From Hymenobacter ginkgonis (GTDB lineage Bacteria > Bacteroidota > Bacteroidia > Cytophagales > Hymenobacteraceae): 64,000 nt of DNA. The position numbers were made by a program, and so were the translations under genes. Below, piece after piece: positions 8,208-16,457 of the stretch; the first letter of the stretch is position 1; each line of letters starts with the position of its first letter. The DNA lies in contig NZ_WQKZ01000002.1 of NCBI RefSeq assembly GCF_009755225.1, positions 744,001-808,000 on the forward strand, read 5' to 3'. Under the pieces are notes generated by a model. It was not told the origin of the DNA. It searched no databases and saw only the letters and a list, made by a program, of their open reading frames with translations.

Positions 8208-11200
8208 CTATTGGTAAACCTTCTGGTAAAATTGTTGGTAACCGGCCAAGTCGCCGCCTGCCTCTTGCAGCAGGGTTAGGTTGGCGAGGCTGATGATGAG
8301 CGCCTGGTAGCCCTGCCCACGCAAGCGCGCCAGCGGCGACTGCGGGCCGCGCAATTTGCTGGCGTAGCTCTGGGCCACTTTTGAGCCCGGCAGCGCACGA
8401 ATGACCACCATCTCCTGGTCGGCGCCGAGTGGCTGGGCTAGCTGCACCGTGAGGTTGGCGGCCCGGAAAAACTTGCCGTTGTAGGTCGCCAGTTGGCTGG
8501 TGAGGTCGGCCGTGGGTGCAGTGCCTTTGGGATACACCAGCACTACGGCATGGGCTGCGCTAAGCTGCGTGGTATACGCTACCACTGGTGCCGTGGGCAC
8601 TGCCGGCGCCGTGCTAGGCACGGGGGGCGGGCTAACGGGCGCTGGCGCAAGGTTTCCAGTGGCTGGTGCCGGGGTAGGGGGGGTAGGGGTGGGCGCGTTG
8701 CCGGTTGGAGGAGGGGTAGGAGTCGTAGCTGGGCTGCCAGCCGGAGTAGCGGCCATTGGCCGCGCACCCCGTTTGGGCTGGGCCCGCGTAGCAGCGGCAT
8801 CGGCTGGGGCCATTGTGGCATCCTTAAGTGAGGTAGCCGGGGCCGCCGGGGTGGGGGCCGGCGCTGGCGCATCTAGCGTCGGAGTAGGCTCATCTTCGTA
8901 CAAAATGCGCAGCCGGTTATCTACTTCACCCGGCCGGAACATCGATACAACAGGCTTATCGGTAGAGGCCAGCGCGCCAGCTAGCTGCCCGGTGGTAGCC
9001 TTCTGGAACGACGACGCTAAGGCTTGCGCTTGCGCTAGCAGCGGGCTGTCGGGGTAGGTCTTGATGAACTGCTCCACGATGGGCCGCGCCGTGGCCGGGG
9101 GCAGGGTGCGGATGGCCAGCAGCATTTTCAAGTACGCTACGCGGTCGCTGAGGTCGCTCTTAGGGTACTGCCGCTCCAAACGGGCCACGGCAGCCTTCGA
9201 CCGCGTGAAGTATTGGTCTTTATAAAGCGAAAAAGCCGAATCGAGGCGCACGGCCACGGCGTTGTGCAACGCCCGCTCATGCTCGCGGTACAGCGGGTCG
9301 GCGATGAGCTTCGCATAAGTCGAATTAGGAAATTCGCGCTGCAAAGCCGCCGCGTAAGTAGCCGCTTTAGCCGCATCAGGCAGGTCCTTGTAATAGAGAT
9401 ACAGCAGGTAGTCGGCGTCGGGGGCGTGGGTGCCGCGAGGATAGCGGGCTACCTGGCCCGCGTAGGTTTCATAGCCACGCTGTTTTTCCTTCAGTAGCTC
9501 TTTATAGATGCCACCTAGCTCATACATAGCCTCTTCCACTTGTTGGTCGGAGGCTTGCAGCTTAGCGGGGGTGGTAGGGATGCTGCCCTTATAGGTGGCT
9601 ACCAGCGCATTTTGCTCGGCCAGCGGGTCGATGGGCTGGGCGGCAGGGGTAGGGGCTTGGCCGCCGTTCACGCGGGTCTGGTCGTTGCCGGTGATGCCGA
9701 CGGGTACGCCACCATTTTGCTGGGTATTGGGCGAATTGCTGGGCGTGTTTAGGGTGCGCCAATTGTCTTGCAGCTTGCGGTCGCCCCAGCGCCGAATAAA
9801 CTCGGAGCGCGCTGTGGCCAGGCTAGTGGGGTTGTCGAAATACCACTGCGCGCCCGATGCTACCGCCGTAGCCGCGTCAAACCCATTCGGGTTGCTGATA
9901 TCGCGCTGATTGCCAGTTAGTGCGCTCGGCGCCGAATTGATGCGGCTGGCATCGGCTTGCTGCTGCTTGGCCTTGGCATTTTGGGCGGCCAGCAGCTTGG
10001 CTTCGGCCTTGCGGCGGGCGTCTAGCTCGGCGGCGGCGTAGGTACCAAGGCGCTGATCGAGCTCGGCGGCGGGTAGGCGTGCCAGGGCTTGCAGGCTATC
10101 CTGGGTTTGGATGATGGTGTATTGCGTAGCAAACTCCTGCAAAATATCTGCCCGCTCCTTGATGCTGGCATACAGCGGGTTGTCTTTGGGCAAAGCCTGA
10201 GTTGTGCTGTCGTAATAGGCGGCGGCCAGCCGGTATTTCTGCAAGTTCTCGTAGTAGATGCGGCCAGCCAGCAAGTAAGTGTAGCCCTTCTGCGACTTGT
10301 TGGTAGTCGTGACTTTAGCCGATTTGCGCAGCAGCGCCAACGCCTCGGGGTAGTGCTGCTGGCGGTAGGCCAGGCGCCCCATTTCGTAGTATATCTTGTC
10401 CTGATACTCTTTGTTTTTTGGGTCTTTGAGCAAGGCCGCGAAATACTTATCCAGCCGCGCTTTGTTCTGGCTATCAAGGTCCGATACCTGCCCTAGCAGC
10501 AGTTTGGCGAAGAAATCTAGCTCGTAGGGCGGGTTGTGTTTGAGGATACTGTTGAGCTGCGCGGCCGCCGCTTTGTCATTATTCTGCTCCTGGTAAAGCT
10601 GAGCTAAAATGTACTGCGTGCGCAGCCGCTCGTTCTTCACCGGAATCAACGGAATGGCCCGCTCTAGCTGCGCAATGGCTTGCTTAGGCTCCTCGGTTTT
10701 GAGGTAGTAGTCGGCGCGAGTTAGAAAGAGCTCGCGGCCGTCTTTGGCAAGGCCGCGCTCCTTATCGAGCAGGTCCGATACGGCCTTTGCGTCGTCCATC
10801 CGCTTGAGCATCATAAAGGTGCGCATTAACCCAATCAAAGATTCCTGCTTGGCAAACGGGTCTTTGCTAGTGCTGTTGACGTACTTAAACGTCATCTCAG
10901 CATCGTCAAACTCCATCTTGTAGAACCGCGCCCAGGCCACGAGCAGGTAGGCATCGTCGGTCCAATCGGAGCCCGACCGGTGCTGAATGGGTAGCGAAGC
11001 TTTCTTAATAATGTCGTTGAGGTCGGGGCGGGTGGCGCGCACCGTGCTACTGTCCAGCACCGGGTAAAGGGCCAGTATGCGGTTGTAGTCGTTCAGCCGG
11101 CCTTTATACAAGGTGGCTTCGGTGGCCGCCAGCTTTTCGCGGGCCAGGAAAAAGCCGTTGTCGCGCGCGGCCACGTTGTTGAGCGTGTGGCTAACCAGCG

Positions 11201-11285
11201 ACTTATCGGAGGCGCAGGCCGCCGCCCCCAGCCCCAGCAGGACCACCAGCCACAGCCGACAGTAGTTTAAGGTAGCGATAGTCAA
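8208..11285 (-). CDS. sprE: SprE/PorW, T9SS tetratricopeptide lipoprotein
   Basis: SprE (PorW in Porphyromonas) is an outer-membrane-associated lipoprotein needed for type IX secretion and gliding. The 1025-residue protein has a lipoprotein signal with acceptor Cys24 (GLGAAAC). Its N-terminal block contains IIKKASLPIQHRSGSDWTDD and LLVAWARFYKMEFDDAEMTF, the family's characteristic region, followed by many tetratricopeptide-like helices to about residue 780. A Pro/Ala/Thr-rich linker (about 790-900) leads to a C-terminal domain (about 905-1025) with HAVVLVYPKGTAPTADL, as in SprE. The long linker seems lineage-specific. The start ATG at 11285 lies about 150 bases from the divergent gene at 11434. 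Presence with gldLMN in the same 11 kb supports the assignment. Confidence 0.88.
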   Translation of the reverse strand: MTIATLNYCRLWLVVLLGLGAAACASDKSLVSHTLNNVAARDNGFFLAREKLAATEATLYKGRLNDYNRILALYPVLDSSTVRATRPDLNDIIKKASLPIQHRSGSDWTDDAYLLVAWARFYKMEFDDAEMTFKYVNSTSKDPFAKQESLIGLMRTFMMLKRMDDAKAVSDLLDKERGLAKDGRELFLTRADYYLKTEEPKQAIAQLERAIPLIPVKNERLRTQYILAQLYQEQNNDKAAAAQLNSILKHNPPYELDFFAKLLLGQVSDLDSQNKARLDKYFAALLKDPKNKEYQDKIYYEMGRLAYRQQHYPEALALLRKSAKVTTTNKSQKGYTYLLAGRIYYENLQKYRLAAAYYDSTTQALPKDNPLYASIKERADILQEFATQYTIIQTQDSLQALARLPAAELDQRLGTYAAAELDARRKAEAKLLAAQNAKAKQQQADASRINSAPSALTGNQRDISNPNGFDAATAVASGAQWYFDNPTSLATARSEFIRRWGDRKLQDNWRTLNTPSNSPNTQQNGGVPVGITGNDQTRVNGGQAPTPAAQPIDPLAEQNALVATYKGSIPTTPAKLQASDQQVEEAMYELGGIYKELLKEKQRGYETYAGQVARYPRGTHAPDADYLLYLYYKDLPDAAKAATYAAALQREFPNSTYAKLIADPLYREHERALHNAVAVRLDSAFSLYKDQYFTRSKAAVARLERQYPKSDLSDRVAYLKMLLAIRTLPPATARPIVEQFIKTYPDSPLLAQAQALASSFQKATTGQLAGALASTDKPVVSMFRPGEVDNRLRILYEDEPTPTLDAPAPAPTPAAPATSLKDATMAPADAAATRAQPKRGARPMAATPAGSPATTPTPPPTGNAPTPTPPTPAPATGNLAPAPVSPPPVPSTAPAVPTAPVVAYTTQLSAAHAVVLVYPKGTAPTADLTSQLATYNGKFFRAANLTVQLAQPLGADQEMVVIRALPGSKVAQSYASKLRGPQSPLARLRGQGYQALIISLANLTLLQEAGGDLAGYQQFYQKVYQ
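8671..8693 (+). other. Potential G-quadruplex tract
   Basis: Four or more G-runs separated by TA or T (GGGGTAGGGGGGGTAGGGGTGGG, positions 8671-8693 read as two overlapping halves) occur on the strand opposite the sprE coding strand, inside the Pro-rich linker. Sequence alone supports the potential, not formation. Confidence 0.5.
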
Positions 11286-11433
11286 GGTAGAATAAACTCA
11301 GGTAAGTACTGCGCAACGCCCGGGCCCGCCCAAAATGTTCGGCCGGCTCGACGCTAACGAGCCACAATCCGTAAAATTACGCCGGGCTTTCCCGAAACTT
11401 CTAGCTTTGCTTCTCGCCTACCCCCACCCCTTT

Positions 11434-11673
11434 ATGGCAGCCAATCTTCCTACCCCCGAGCCCGATAAGTCGGCCAGCCCTGGCTCGGCATTCGCCAAAT
11501 ATTCGGGCATCGCCGTGCAGATGGTGGCCATCATCGGCCTTAGCGCCTGGGCTGGCATCTGGCTCGATGGCCATTTCCATACCAAAACGCCGCTATATAC
11601 CATCGGGCTGATGGTGGCCGGCGTGGTGCTGGCGCTATACCAAGTTATCCGCAGCCTCACCAATGACAAGTGA
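11434..11673 (+). CDS. AtpZ/AtpI-like small membrane protein
   Basis: A 79-residue protein with two predicted membrane helices separated by DGHFHTKTP (FAKYSGIAVQMVAIIGLSAW, then PLYTIGLMVAGVVLALYQVI). This is the layout of the AtpZ/AtpI family of small proteins linked to F-type ATP synthases, some with ion-uptake roles. I choose ATG 11434 because the upstream part of the frame has no conserved look and a TAGCTTTG box (11402-11409) lies just ahead. It is about 10.5 kb from the ATP synthase genes in this window, transcribed divergently from sprE. Function is inferred from the family only. Confidence 0.75.
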   Translation: MAANLPTPEPDKSASPGSAFAKYSGIAVQMVAIIGLSAWAGIWLDGHFHTKTPLYTIGLMVAGVVLALYQVIRSLTNDK

Positions 11674-11721
11674 GGGGGGTAGGGTTTTACGAATCTATAT
11701 CTGCTCTGTACTTATATGATA

Positions 11722-11822
11722 AGAACGTTCTGCTGAGCTGATTGAAGTATCTCGCGCGCGTCATTGGGGTAACAACCTAGTGGCGCGAGCAAGAGCTTCG
11801 ACGAGCTCAGCAGGGCGTTCTG
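11722..11822. repeat. Imperfect palindromic element, CTGAGC..GAAGC core
   Basis: The left arm (AGAACGTTCTGCTGAGCT, then GAAGTATCT, GCGCG) is matched by an inverted right arm (CGCGAGC, AGCTTCGACGAGCTCAGCAG, GGCGTTCTG) around a central 20-base loop. The same core occurs at 12658 and 39227. No coding potential. Confidence 0.75.
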
Positions 11823-11929
11823 TTTGGCAAAACTCTAAAGCAGGAAAACTTTTTTCCTCTAATTAATGTATGTACATCAATCACGACGTAGCTTTGATGC
11901 GTCGTTAGTTCATTTCCCTACCCCCTGCC

Positions 11930-12643
11930 ATGCGCACGCACTTCTTCCCCGCCACCGACCGCGGCCTCAAGGATATTGGTTGGCTGCAAAGCCATCTCAC
12001 CTTCAGCTTTGGGCCCTACGCCAACCCCGAGCGCAACGGCTTCGGGTTGTTGAAGGTCTTCAATGATGACTATGTGGCGTCCGGCAAGGGTTTTGGCTTG
12101 CACGCGCACGCCAACATGGAAATCATTTCGGTGCTGCTGGCCGGCACCATGAACCACAAAGATTCGCTGGGTTACTCGGAGGTGATTCCGGCCGGTGGCG
12201 TACAGATAATGAGCGCCGGCTCCGGCCTGCGCCACGAGGAGTACAACGTGGGCGACGACGAGGTGAACTTCCTGCAAATCTGGATTGAGCCCAAGCTCCA
12301 GAACGTGACCCCGCGCTACCAGCGCCGCCAGTTTCCGGAGGCCGGCCGTGCCAACCGCCTTACCACCATCGTGAGCAACGAGGAGGGCACCGCCCACTGC
12401 TGGATAAACCAGAACGCCAAGCTCTCGCTGGGCTACTACACTGAAACTCAGGGCGTGGATTACCACTTTGCCCCGGCCAATAAAATGCTCTACGTGTTCG
12501 TCATCAGCGGCACCGTGCGCGTCGGCGACGAAGTGCTTGGCGACCGCGATGCCCTCGGCATCTGGGAAGGCACCGGCAACGTGCACCTCGACTGCGCCGC
12601 TGATACGCGCTTTTTGCTAATTGAAGCGCCTATTAATCACTGA
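11930..12643 (+). CDS. Pirin family cupin protein
   Basis: Pirins are bicupin metalloproteins; several bacterial members have quercetin 2,3-dioxygenase activity, others act as redox-sensitive regulators. The 237-residue protein resembles the YhhW type. The N-terminal cupin carries the metal ligands H58, H60, H102 and E104 (HAHANMEI and GSGLRHEEYN); the C-terminal cupin (about 150-235) appears to lack ligands, as is usual. ATG 11930 is the first good start. It precedes the dioxygenase and hydrolase genes on the same strand; a short repeat at 12658 separates them. Substrate unknown. Confidence 0.92.
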   Translation: MRTHFFPATDRGLKDIGWLQSHLTFSFGPYANPERNGFGLLKVFNDDYVASGKGFGLHAHANMEIISVLLAGTMNHKDSLGYSEVIPAGGVQIMSAGSGLRHEEYNVGDDEVNFLQIWIEPKLQNVTPRYQRRQFPEAGRANRLTTIVSNEEGTAHCWINQNAKLSLGYYTETQGVDYHFAPANKMLYVFVISGTVRVGDEVLGDRDALGIWEGTGNVHLDCAADTRFLLIEAPINH

Positions 12644-12657
12644 TTTATATTAAAAAA

Positions 12658-12693
12658 GAACGCCACGCTGAGCAGGGCGAAGCCTGGCGTTCA
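12658..12693. repeat. Short hairpin repeat, CTGAGC..GAAGC core
   Basis: GAACGCCA and its complement TGGCGTTC flank CGCTGAGCAGGGCGAAGCC. It looks like a single-arm version of the element at 11722 and lies between the pirin and dioxygenase genes. Confidence 0.6.
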
Positions 12694-12724
12694 TAAGTCT
12701 TTAACAGTTAATCTCTATTGTATT

Positions 12725-13657
12725 ATGGAAAATCAAATCTTAGGCCTGCACCACATTACGGCCATCGCGGGCAACGCCCAGCGCAATTTCAACTTCTATA
12801 CAAAGGTTTTAGGGCTGCGTTTTTTGAAGAAAACCGTCAATTTTGACGACCCTGGTACCTATCACTTCTACTTTGGTGATGAGAGCGGCTCGGCCGGCAC
12901 CATCCTCACGTTCTTCCCCTGGGAACACATGACGCCCGGCCGCCGTGGCCCCGGCCAAGCCACCGAAATCGGCTACGCAGTGCCCGCCGGCAGCCTCGAT
13001 TTCTGGATGCAGCGCTTTGAGGCCAACGGCATTACCTATAATAAGCCCGCCGAGAAGTTCGGCCAGCGTTACCTCACTTTCCTCGACCCCGACGGCCTCA
13101 AGCTGGAGCTGACCGAAGTAGCCGACGACCCGCGCACGCCCTGGGCTACCCCCGAGGTTTCGGCCGAGGTGGCTACCCGCGGTTTTCACCACATCAAGCT
13201 TACCCTCAGCGATATTAAGGGCACTGCCGCCGTCCTCACCGATGTGTTTGGCTACAAGCTGGTAGCCCAGCACGTCAACCGCTTCCGCTACGCCACCGAC
13301 GCCTTAGGCACCGCCAATATTGTGGAGCTGGTAGCCGCCCCCGGCGAGCAGCACGGGCACGTGGCCGCTGGCTCGGTGCACCACGTAGCATTTCGGGTGA
13401 AGGACGACGCTACCCAACTGTATTTCCGCGACTTGCTCCTTAAAAAAGGCTTCCAGGTGACGCCCCAAATTGACCGGCAATACTTCCACGCCATGTACTT
13501 CCGCGAGCCCGGCGGCGTGCTCTTTGAAGTAGCTACCGACAACCCCGGCTTTATGGTTGATGAACCGTTGGCCGAACTAGGCACGCACCTCATGCTGCCT
13601 GCCCAGCACGAAAGCAAGCGCGCGGCCATCGAAGCCCACTTACCCGTATTGTCATAG
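12725..13657 (+). CDS. Ring-cleaving dioxygenase, MhqO-like (two VOC domains)
   Basis: Members of this family are vicinal-oxygen-chelate proteins; MhqO of Bacillus subtilis is a hydroquinone-inducible ring-cleavage dioxygenase in quinone detoxification. The 310-residue protein has two VOC modules (about residues 5-130, starting LGLHHITAIAGNAQRNFNFY, and 150-285, starting GFHHIKLTLSD). The DPDGLKLELTE and PGGVLFEVATDNPG motifs supply the C-terminal glutamate of each metal-site half. Only 2 bases separate its stop from the next ATG, so it is translationally linked to the hydrolase. The specific substrate cannot be read from the sequence. Confidence 0.9.
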   Translation: MENQILGLHHITAIAGNAQRNFNFYTKVLGLRFLKKTVNFDDPGTYHFYFGDESGSAGTILTFFPWEHMTPGRRGPGQATEIGYAVPAGSLDFWMQRFEANGITYNKPAEKFGQRYLTFLDPDGLKLELTEVADDPRTPWATPEVSAEVATRGFHHIKLTLSDIKGTAAVLTDVFGYKLVAQHVNRFRYATDALGTANIVELVAAPGEQHGHVAAGSVHHVAFRVKDDATQLYFRDLLLKKGFQVTPQIDRQYFHAMYFREPGGVLFEVATDNPGFMVDEPLAELGTHLMLPAQHESKRAAIEAHLPVLS

Positions 13658-13659
13658 CC

Positions 13660-14310
13660 ATGAGCGCAAACCCTGTGGCTTTCAAGCCCCTGACTTATGT
13701 ATACCAGCCTGCGCCTACCCCGGCGCGGGCCACGCTACTCTTGCTGCACGGCACCGGCGGCGACGAGCGCGATTTGCTACCCCTAGCTGCCCGCTTCGGC
13801 CCTGGCCTGAACGTGCTAAGCGTGCGCGGCAACGTGCAGGAGGGCGGCATGCCGCGCTTCTTCCGCCGCTTGGGCATGGGCGTATTTGATGAGCCCGACG
13901 TTGTTTTTCGCACCCACGAGCTAGCCGATTTTCTGGCCAAAGTGGCGGCAAAAGAGGGCTTCGACCCCGCGCAACTCATTGCCGTGGGCTACTCCAACGG
14001 CGCCAACATTGCCGCCAGCCTACTGATGCTCTACCCCGGCCTATTGGCTGGCGCAGTGCTATGGCGGCCCATGCAGCCGCTGGTGCAAGAAGTGCCGGCG
14101 TTCACTACGCCCCGGCCGGTGCCGGTGTTTTTTGCGCCCGGTTCGCAAGACCCTACCGTGCGCCCGGCCGCTACCGACGCGTTTGCTACCCTGCTTGCGG
14201 AGGGGGGGTACCAGCTCACGCGGCGCGACATGCCTGCGGGCCACAACCTGGTGCAGGCCGACCTCGACGGGGCGGTAGCTTGGCTGGCCGCGAACTTCCC
14301 AGCTGCTTAA
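13660..14310 (+). CDS. Alpha/beta hydrolase, MhqD/carboxylesterase-like
   Basis: A 216-residue alpha/beta hydrolase of the phospholipase/carboxylesterase group. The nucleophile is S112 in GYSNGA, with D164 (GSQDPTV) and H195 (AGHNL) completing the triad; LLLLHGTGGDERDL near residue 25 supplies the oxyanion loop. B. subtilis MhqD, encoded with the Mhq dioxygenases, is of this type, and here the gene starts 2 bases after the MhqO-like gene. A role in processing ring-opened or conjugated quinones is inferred from that pairing. It ends 21 bases before the long hairpin at 14331. Confidence 0.9.
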   Translation: MSANPVAFKPLTYVYQPAPTPARATLLLLHGTGGDERDLLPLAARFGPGLNVLSVRGNVQEGGMPRFFRRLGMGVFDEPDVVFRTHELADFLAKVAAKEGFDPAQLIAVGYSNGANIAASLLMLYPGLLAGAVLWRPMQPLVQEVPAFTTPRPVPVFFAPGSQDPTVRPAATDAFATLLAEGGYQLTRRDMPAGHNLVQADLDGAVAWLAANFPAA

Positions 14311-14330
14311 ATTTTTCGGTTGCTTAACCC

Positions 14331-14397
14331 AACGACGGGCTGAGGCGCAATACCTTGCGAGCATATGCTCCGGTATTTGCTCCCTCGGCCCGTCGTT
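14331..14397 (+). promoter_or_regulatory. Long hairpin enclosing the next gene's start codon
   Basis: A 15-pair outer stem (14331-14345 with 14383-14397, one G:U) continues into CAATACC/GGTATTTG and an apical GAGCATATGCTC whose loop contains the ATG at 14365-14367. The 3' arm runs into TTTTT. It has the form of a terminator for the hydrolase gene, yet overlaps the start of the next one. Confidence 0.7.
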
Positions 14398-16197
14398 TTT
14401 ATTGCTATTTGGTGGCTGCTAACTGGCCTGTTTGGCTCGGCTGTTTGCCGGGCGCAACCCCAGCAAACTAGCTGCCCAGCCCTTACTGCACTCGGCATTG
14501 TAGTGCTGCGCAACGAGGGCGGATTGCTACCCCTGCAACGGCTTGACACCCTGCGCCTAGCCACGGTGAAAGTTCGTAGCATGCCCGATGTCGTCGATTT
14601 TAGTTGGAACCTGCCGCAAGATGTCGCCAATTACGCGCCCGGTTTTTACAGTGTCGGCCCCCAAGCAGCCGACTTTGCGCAGCTGCGCGCCAGCAACCTG
14701 CTCATCCTGGCCTTGCCCGATGCCAGCCCGCGCGACCGCGCTACCCTGCAACAAGTACTGAAGCTGCACAAAAAGGTGGTCGTGCTGCTATTCGATAGCA
14801 CCGCTTTGGCCGCCCTACCCGAGCTGCACCAGGTAGCGGCGGTGGTGCTTGCCAAAGCGCGCAACACTGGTGCGTGCAGCCAGGCCATCCAGGTGCTATT
14901 TGGGGGGGTAGGGGCCACGGGGCGGCTAGCGCCGGCCGCTAGTGCTAGCTGGGGGCCGAGCCTAAACACGCGCGGCGGCCTGCGCCTAGCCTATGGCACG
15001 CCCACGGCAGCTGGCTTGCGGCCCAGCTTATCGGCTTTGGTTGACTCCTTGATGCAAAGAGCGTTGGATGCCGGCGCTTTCCCCGGTGGGCAGGTAGTGG
15101 TGGTGCGGCATGGGGTGGTGGCCCTCAGCCGCAGCTACGGCGTGCAGCAGGCGGGCCCAGCGGCTCAGCCCCGGCCGGTGCTCAACAACACGCTCTACGA
15201 TTTTGCTTCCCTTACTAAGGTTACGGCCGCTTTGCCGGCCCTTATGCGCCTGCAAGACCTAGGGCTATTTGGGCCCGACTATACGCTGGGTGCCCTCTTC
15301 GATTTTTTGGAGGGTAGCGACAAGCAGAATTTGCGCCTGCGCGATGTGCTTACGCACCAAGCGCGGCTCAAGCCGTTTATCCCTTTTTGGCAAGACTACG
15401 TCAATTATTCTGGCCGCCTGAACCGGCGGTATTTCCGGCCCGACTCGTCGGCCGCGTATTCGCTGCCGGTGGCGGCGGGCATTTGGGGCAGCCGGGCGCT
15501 GCCGGCGCGCATATACCGAGGCGTTGCCAACTCGCCGCTCAATGCCAAGCCGGGCTACGTGTACTCCGACTTTTCCTTTATGCTCTACCCGTACTACGTG
15601 CAGCGGGCATCGGGCAAGCCATTTGACCAGTTCGTGGCCGACGAGATTTACCGCCCGCTTGGGGCTAGCACCTTGGGGTTCAACCCCGAGCGGCGATTTC
15701 CGCGCTGGCGCATTGCGCCCACCGAATACGACTCGGCCTTTAGAAAGCAGCTAGTGCACGGCACCGTGCACGACGAAAATGCTGCTATGCTAGGCGGGGT
15801 GTCGGGCCACGCGGGCTTGTTTGGCACCGCCAACGACTTGGCCAAACTGGTGCAGATGTACCTGTGGCAGGGCCGCTACGGCGGGCAGCAGCTCATCAAA
15901 GCCGAAACCATTGCCGAATACACGCGCTGCCAGTTTTGCCCCGACAACCGCCGGGCGCTCGGCTTCGACAAGCCCGACCCCAAGAACCCGGCCCTGAACG
16001 CAGCGCGCAGCGCCAGCCCGCGCAGCTACGGCCACACGGGCTTCACGGGCACGTATTTCTGGGTCGAGCCCGACCTCGATTTGTTCGTGATTCTGCTCAC
16101 CAACCGTGTGAATCCTACGCGCCGCAACGGCAAACTTGGCGAATTGGGGGTACGCTCGGCGCTGCTGCAACTCGCCATCGAAAGTGCGCAGCCTTAG
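14365..16197 (+). CDS. GH3 C-terminal-like domain fused to beta-lactamase-fold serine hydrolase
   Basis: A 610-residue secreted protein with a signal peptide (cleavage near CRAQ, residue 31). Residues about 38-200 resemble the C-terminal domain of family 3 glycoside hydrolases (ALGIVVLRNEGGLLPL at 41-57, then a flavodoxin-like region ending ATGRLAP). Residues about 220-605 are a class C beta-lactamase-fold hydrolase with S282-L-T-K285, a YSDFSFML tyrosine motif and H557-T-G. Related Bacteroidota proteins carry a whole GH3 catalytic barrel ahead of this pair; here the barrel, with its nucleophilic aspartate, is absent, so no glycosidase activity is expected. ATG 14365 gives a basic n-region (R3, R8) but lies in a hairpin. 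A peptidoglycan-related role is plausible, unproven. Confidence 0.85.
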   Translation: MLRYLLPRPVVFIAIWWLLTGLFGSAVCRAQPQQTSCPALTALGIVVLRNEGGLLPLQRLDTLRLATVKVRSMPDVVDFSWNLPQDVANYAPGFYSVGPQAADFAQLRASNLLILALPDASPRDRATLQQVLKLHKKVVVLLFDSTALAALPELHQVAAVVLAKARNTGACSQAIQVLFGGVGATGRLAPAASASWGPSLNTRGGLRLAYGTPTAAGLRPSLSALVDSLMQRALDAGAFPGGQVVVVRHGVVALSRSYGVQQAGPAAQPRPVLNNTLYDFASLTKVTAALPALMRLQDLGLFGPDYTLGALFDFLEGSDKQNLRLRDVLTHQARLKPFIPFWQDYVNYSGRLNRRYFRPDSSAAYSLPVAAGIWGSRALPARIYRGVANSPLNAKPGYVYSDFSFMLYPYYVQRASGKPFDQFVADEIYRPLGASTLGFNPERRFPRWRIAPTEYDSAFRKQLVHGTVHDENAAMLGGVSGHAGLFGTANDLAKLVQMYLWQGRYGGQQLIKAETIAEYTRCQFCPDNRRALGFDKPDPKNPALNAARSASPRSYGHTGFTGTYFWVEPDLDLFVILLTNRVNPTRRNGKLGELGVRSALLQLAIESAQP

Positions 16198-16457
16198 CGG
16201 CCAAGTAGTTGTGCCCGTCTAAAAGGGGGCACCAAGCAGCTTGGCTTTTTGCAGGGGGGTAAGGGAGGAGGCTCGAAATAAAGCGGTGAATTGTGAAGAG
16301 TTTCTAAAATTTTGTGCACCTTTAGCCTTCCAATTTACCGGGAGGAATTGCGGGCTGCCTACAAATGGCTAGTTGATATGTGCGGGGTTGGCCGGTGCTT
16401 GTCGGTGTTAATATAAGATTCCACTTTACTCTTTCTTACTCTGCTGTTCAGCAACCT

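Noticed and set aside
16231..16255. Terminator after the GH3-C/serine hydrolase gene
   Set aside because: CCAAGCAGCTTGG with TTTTT is present but the stem is only about 5 pairs with a short loop, too weak to list.
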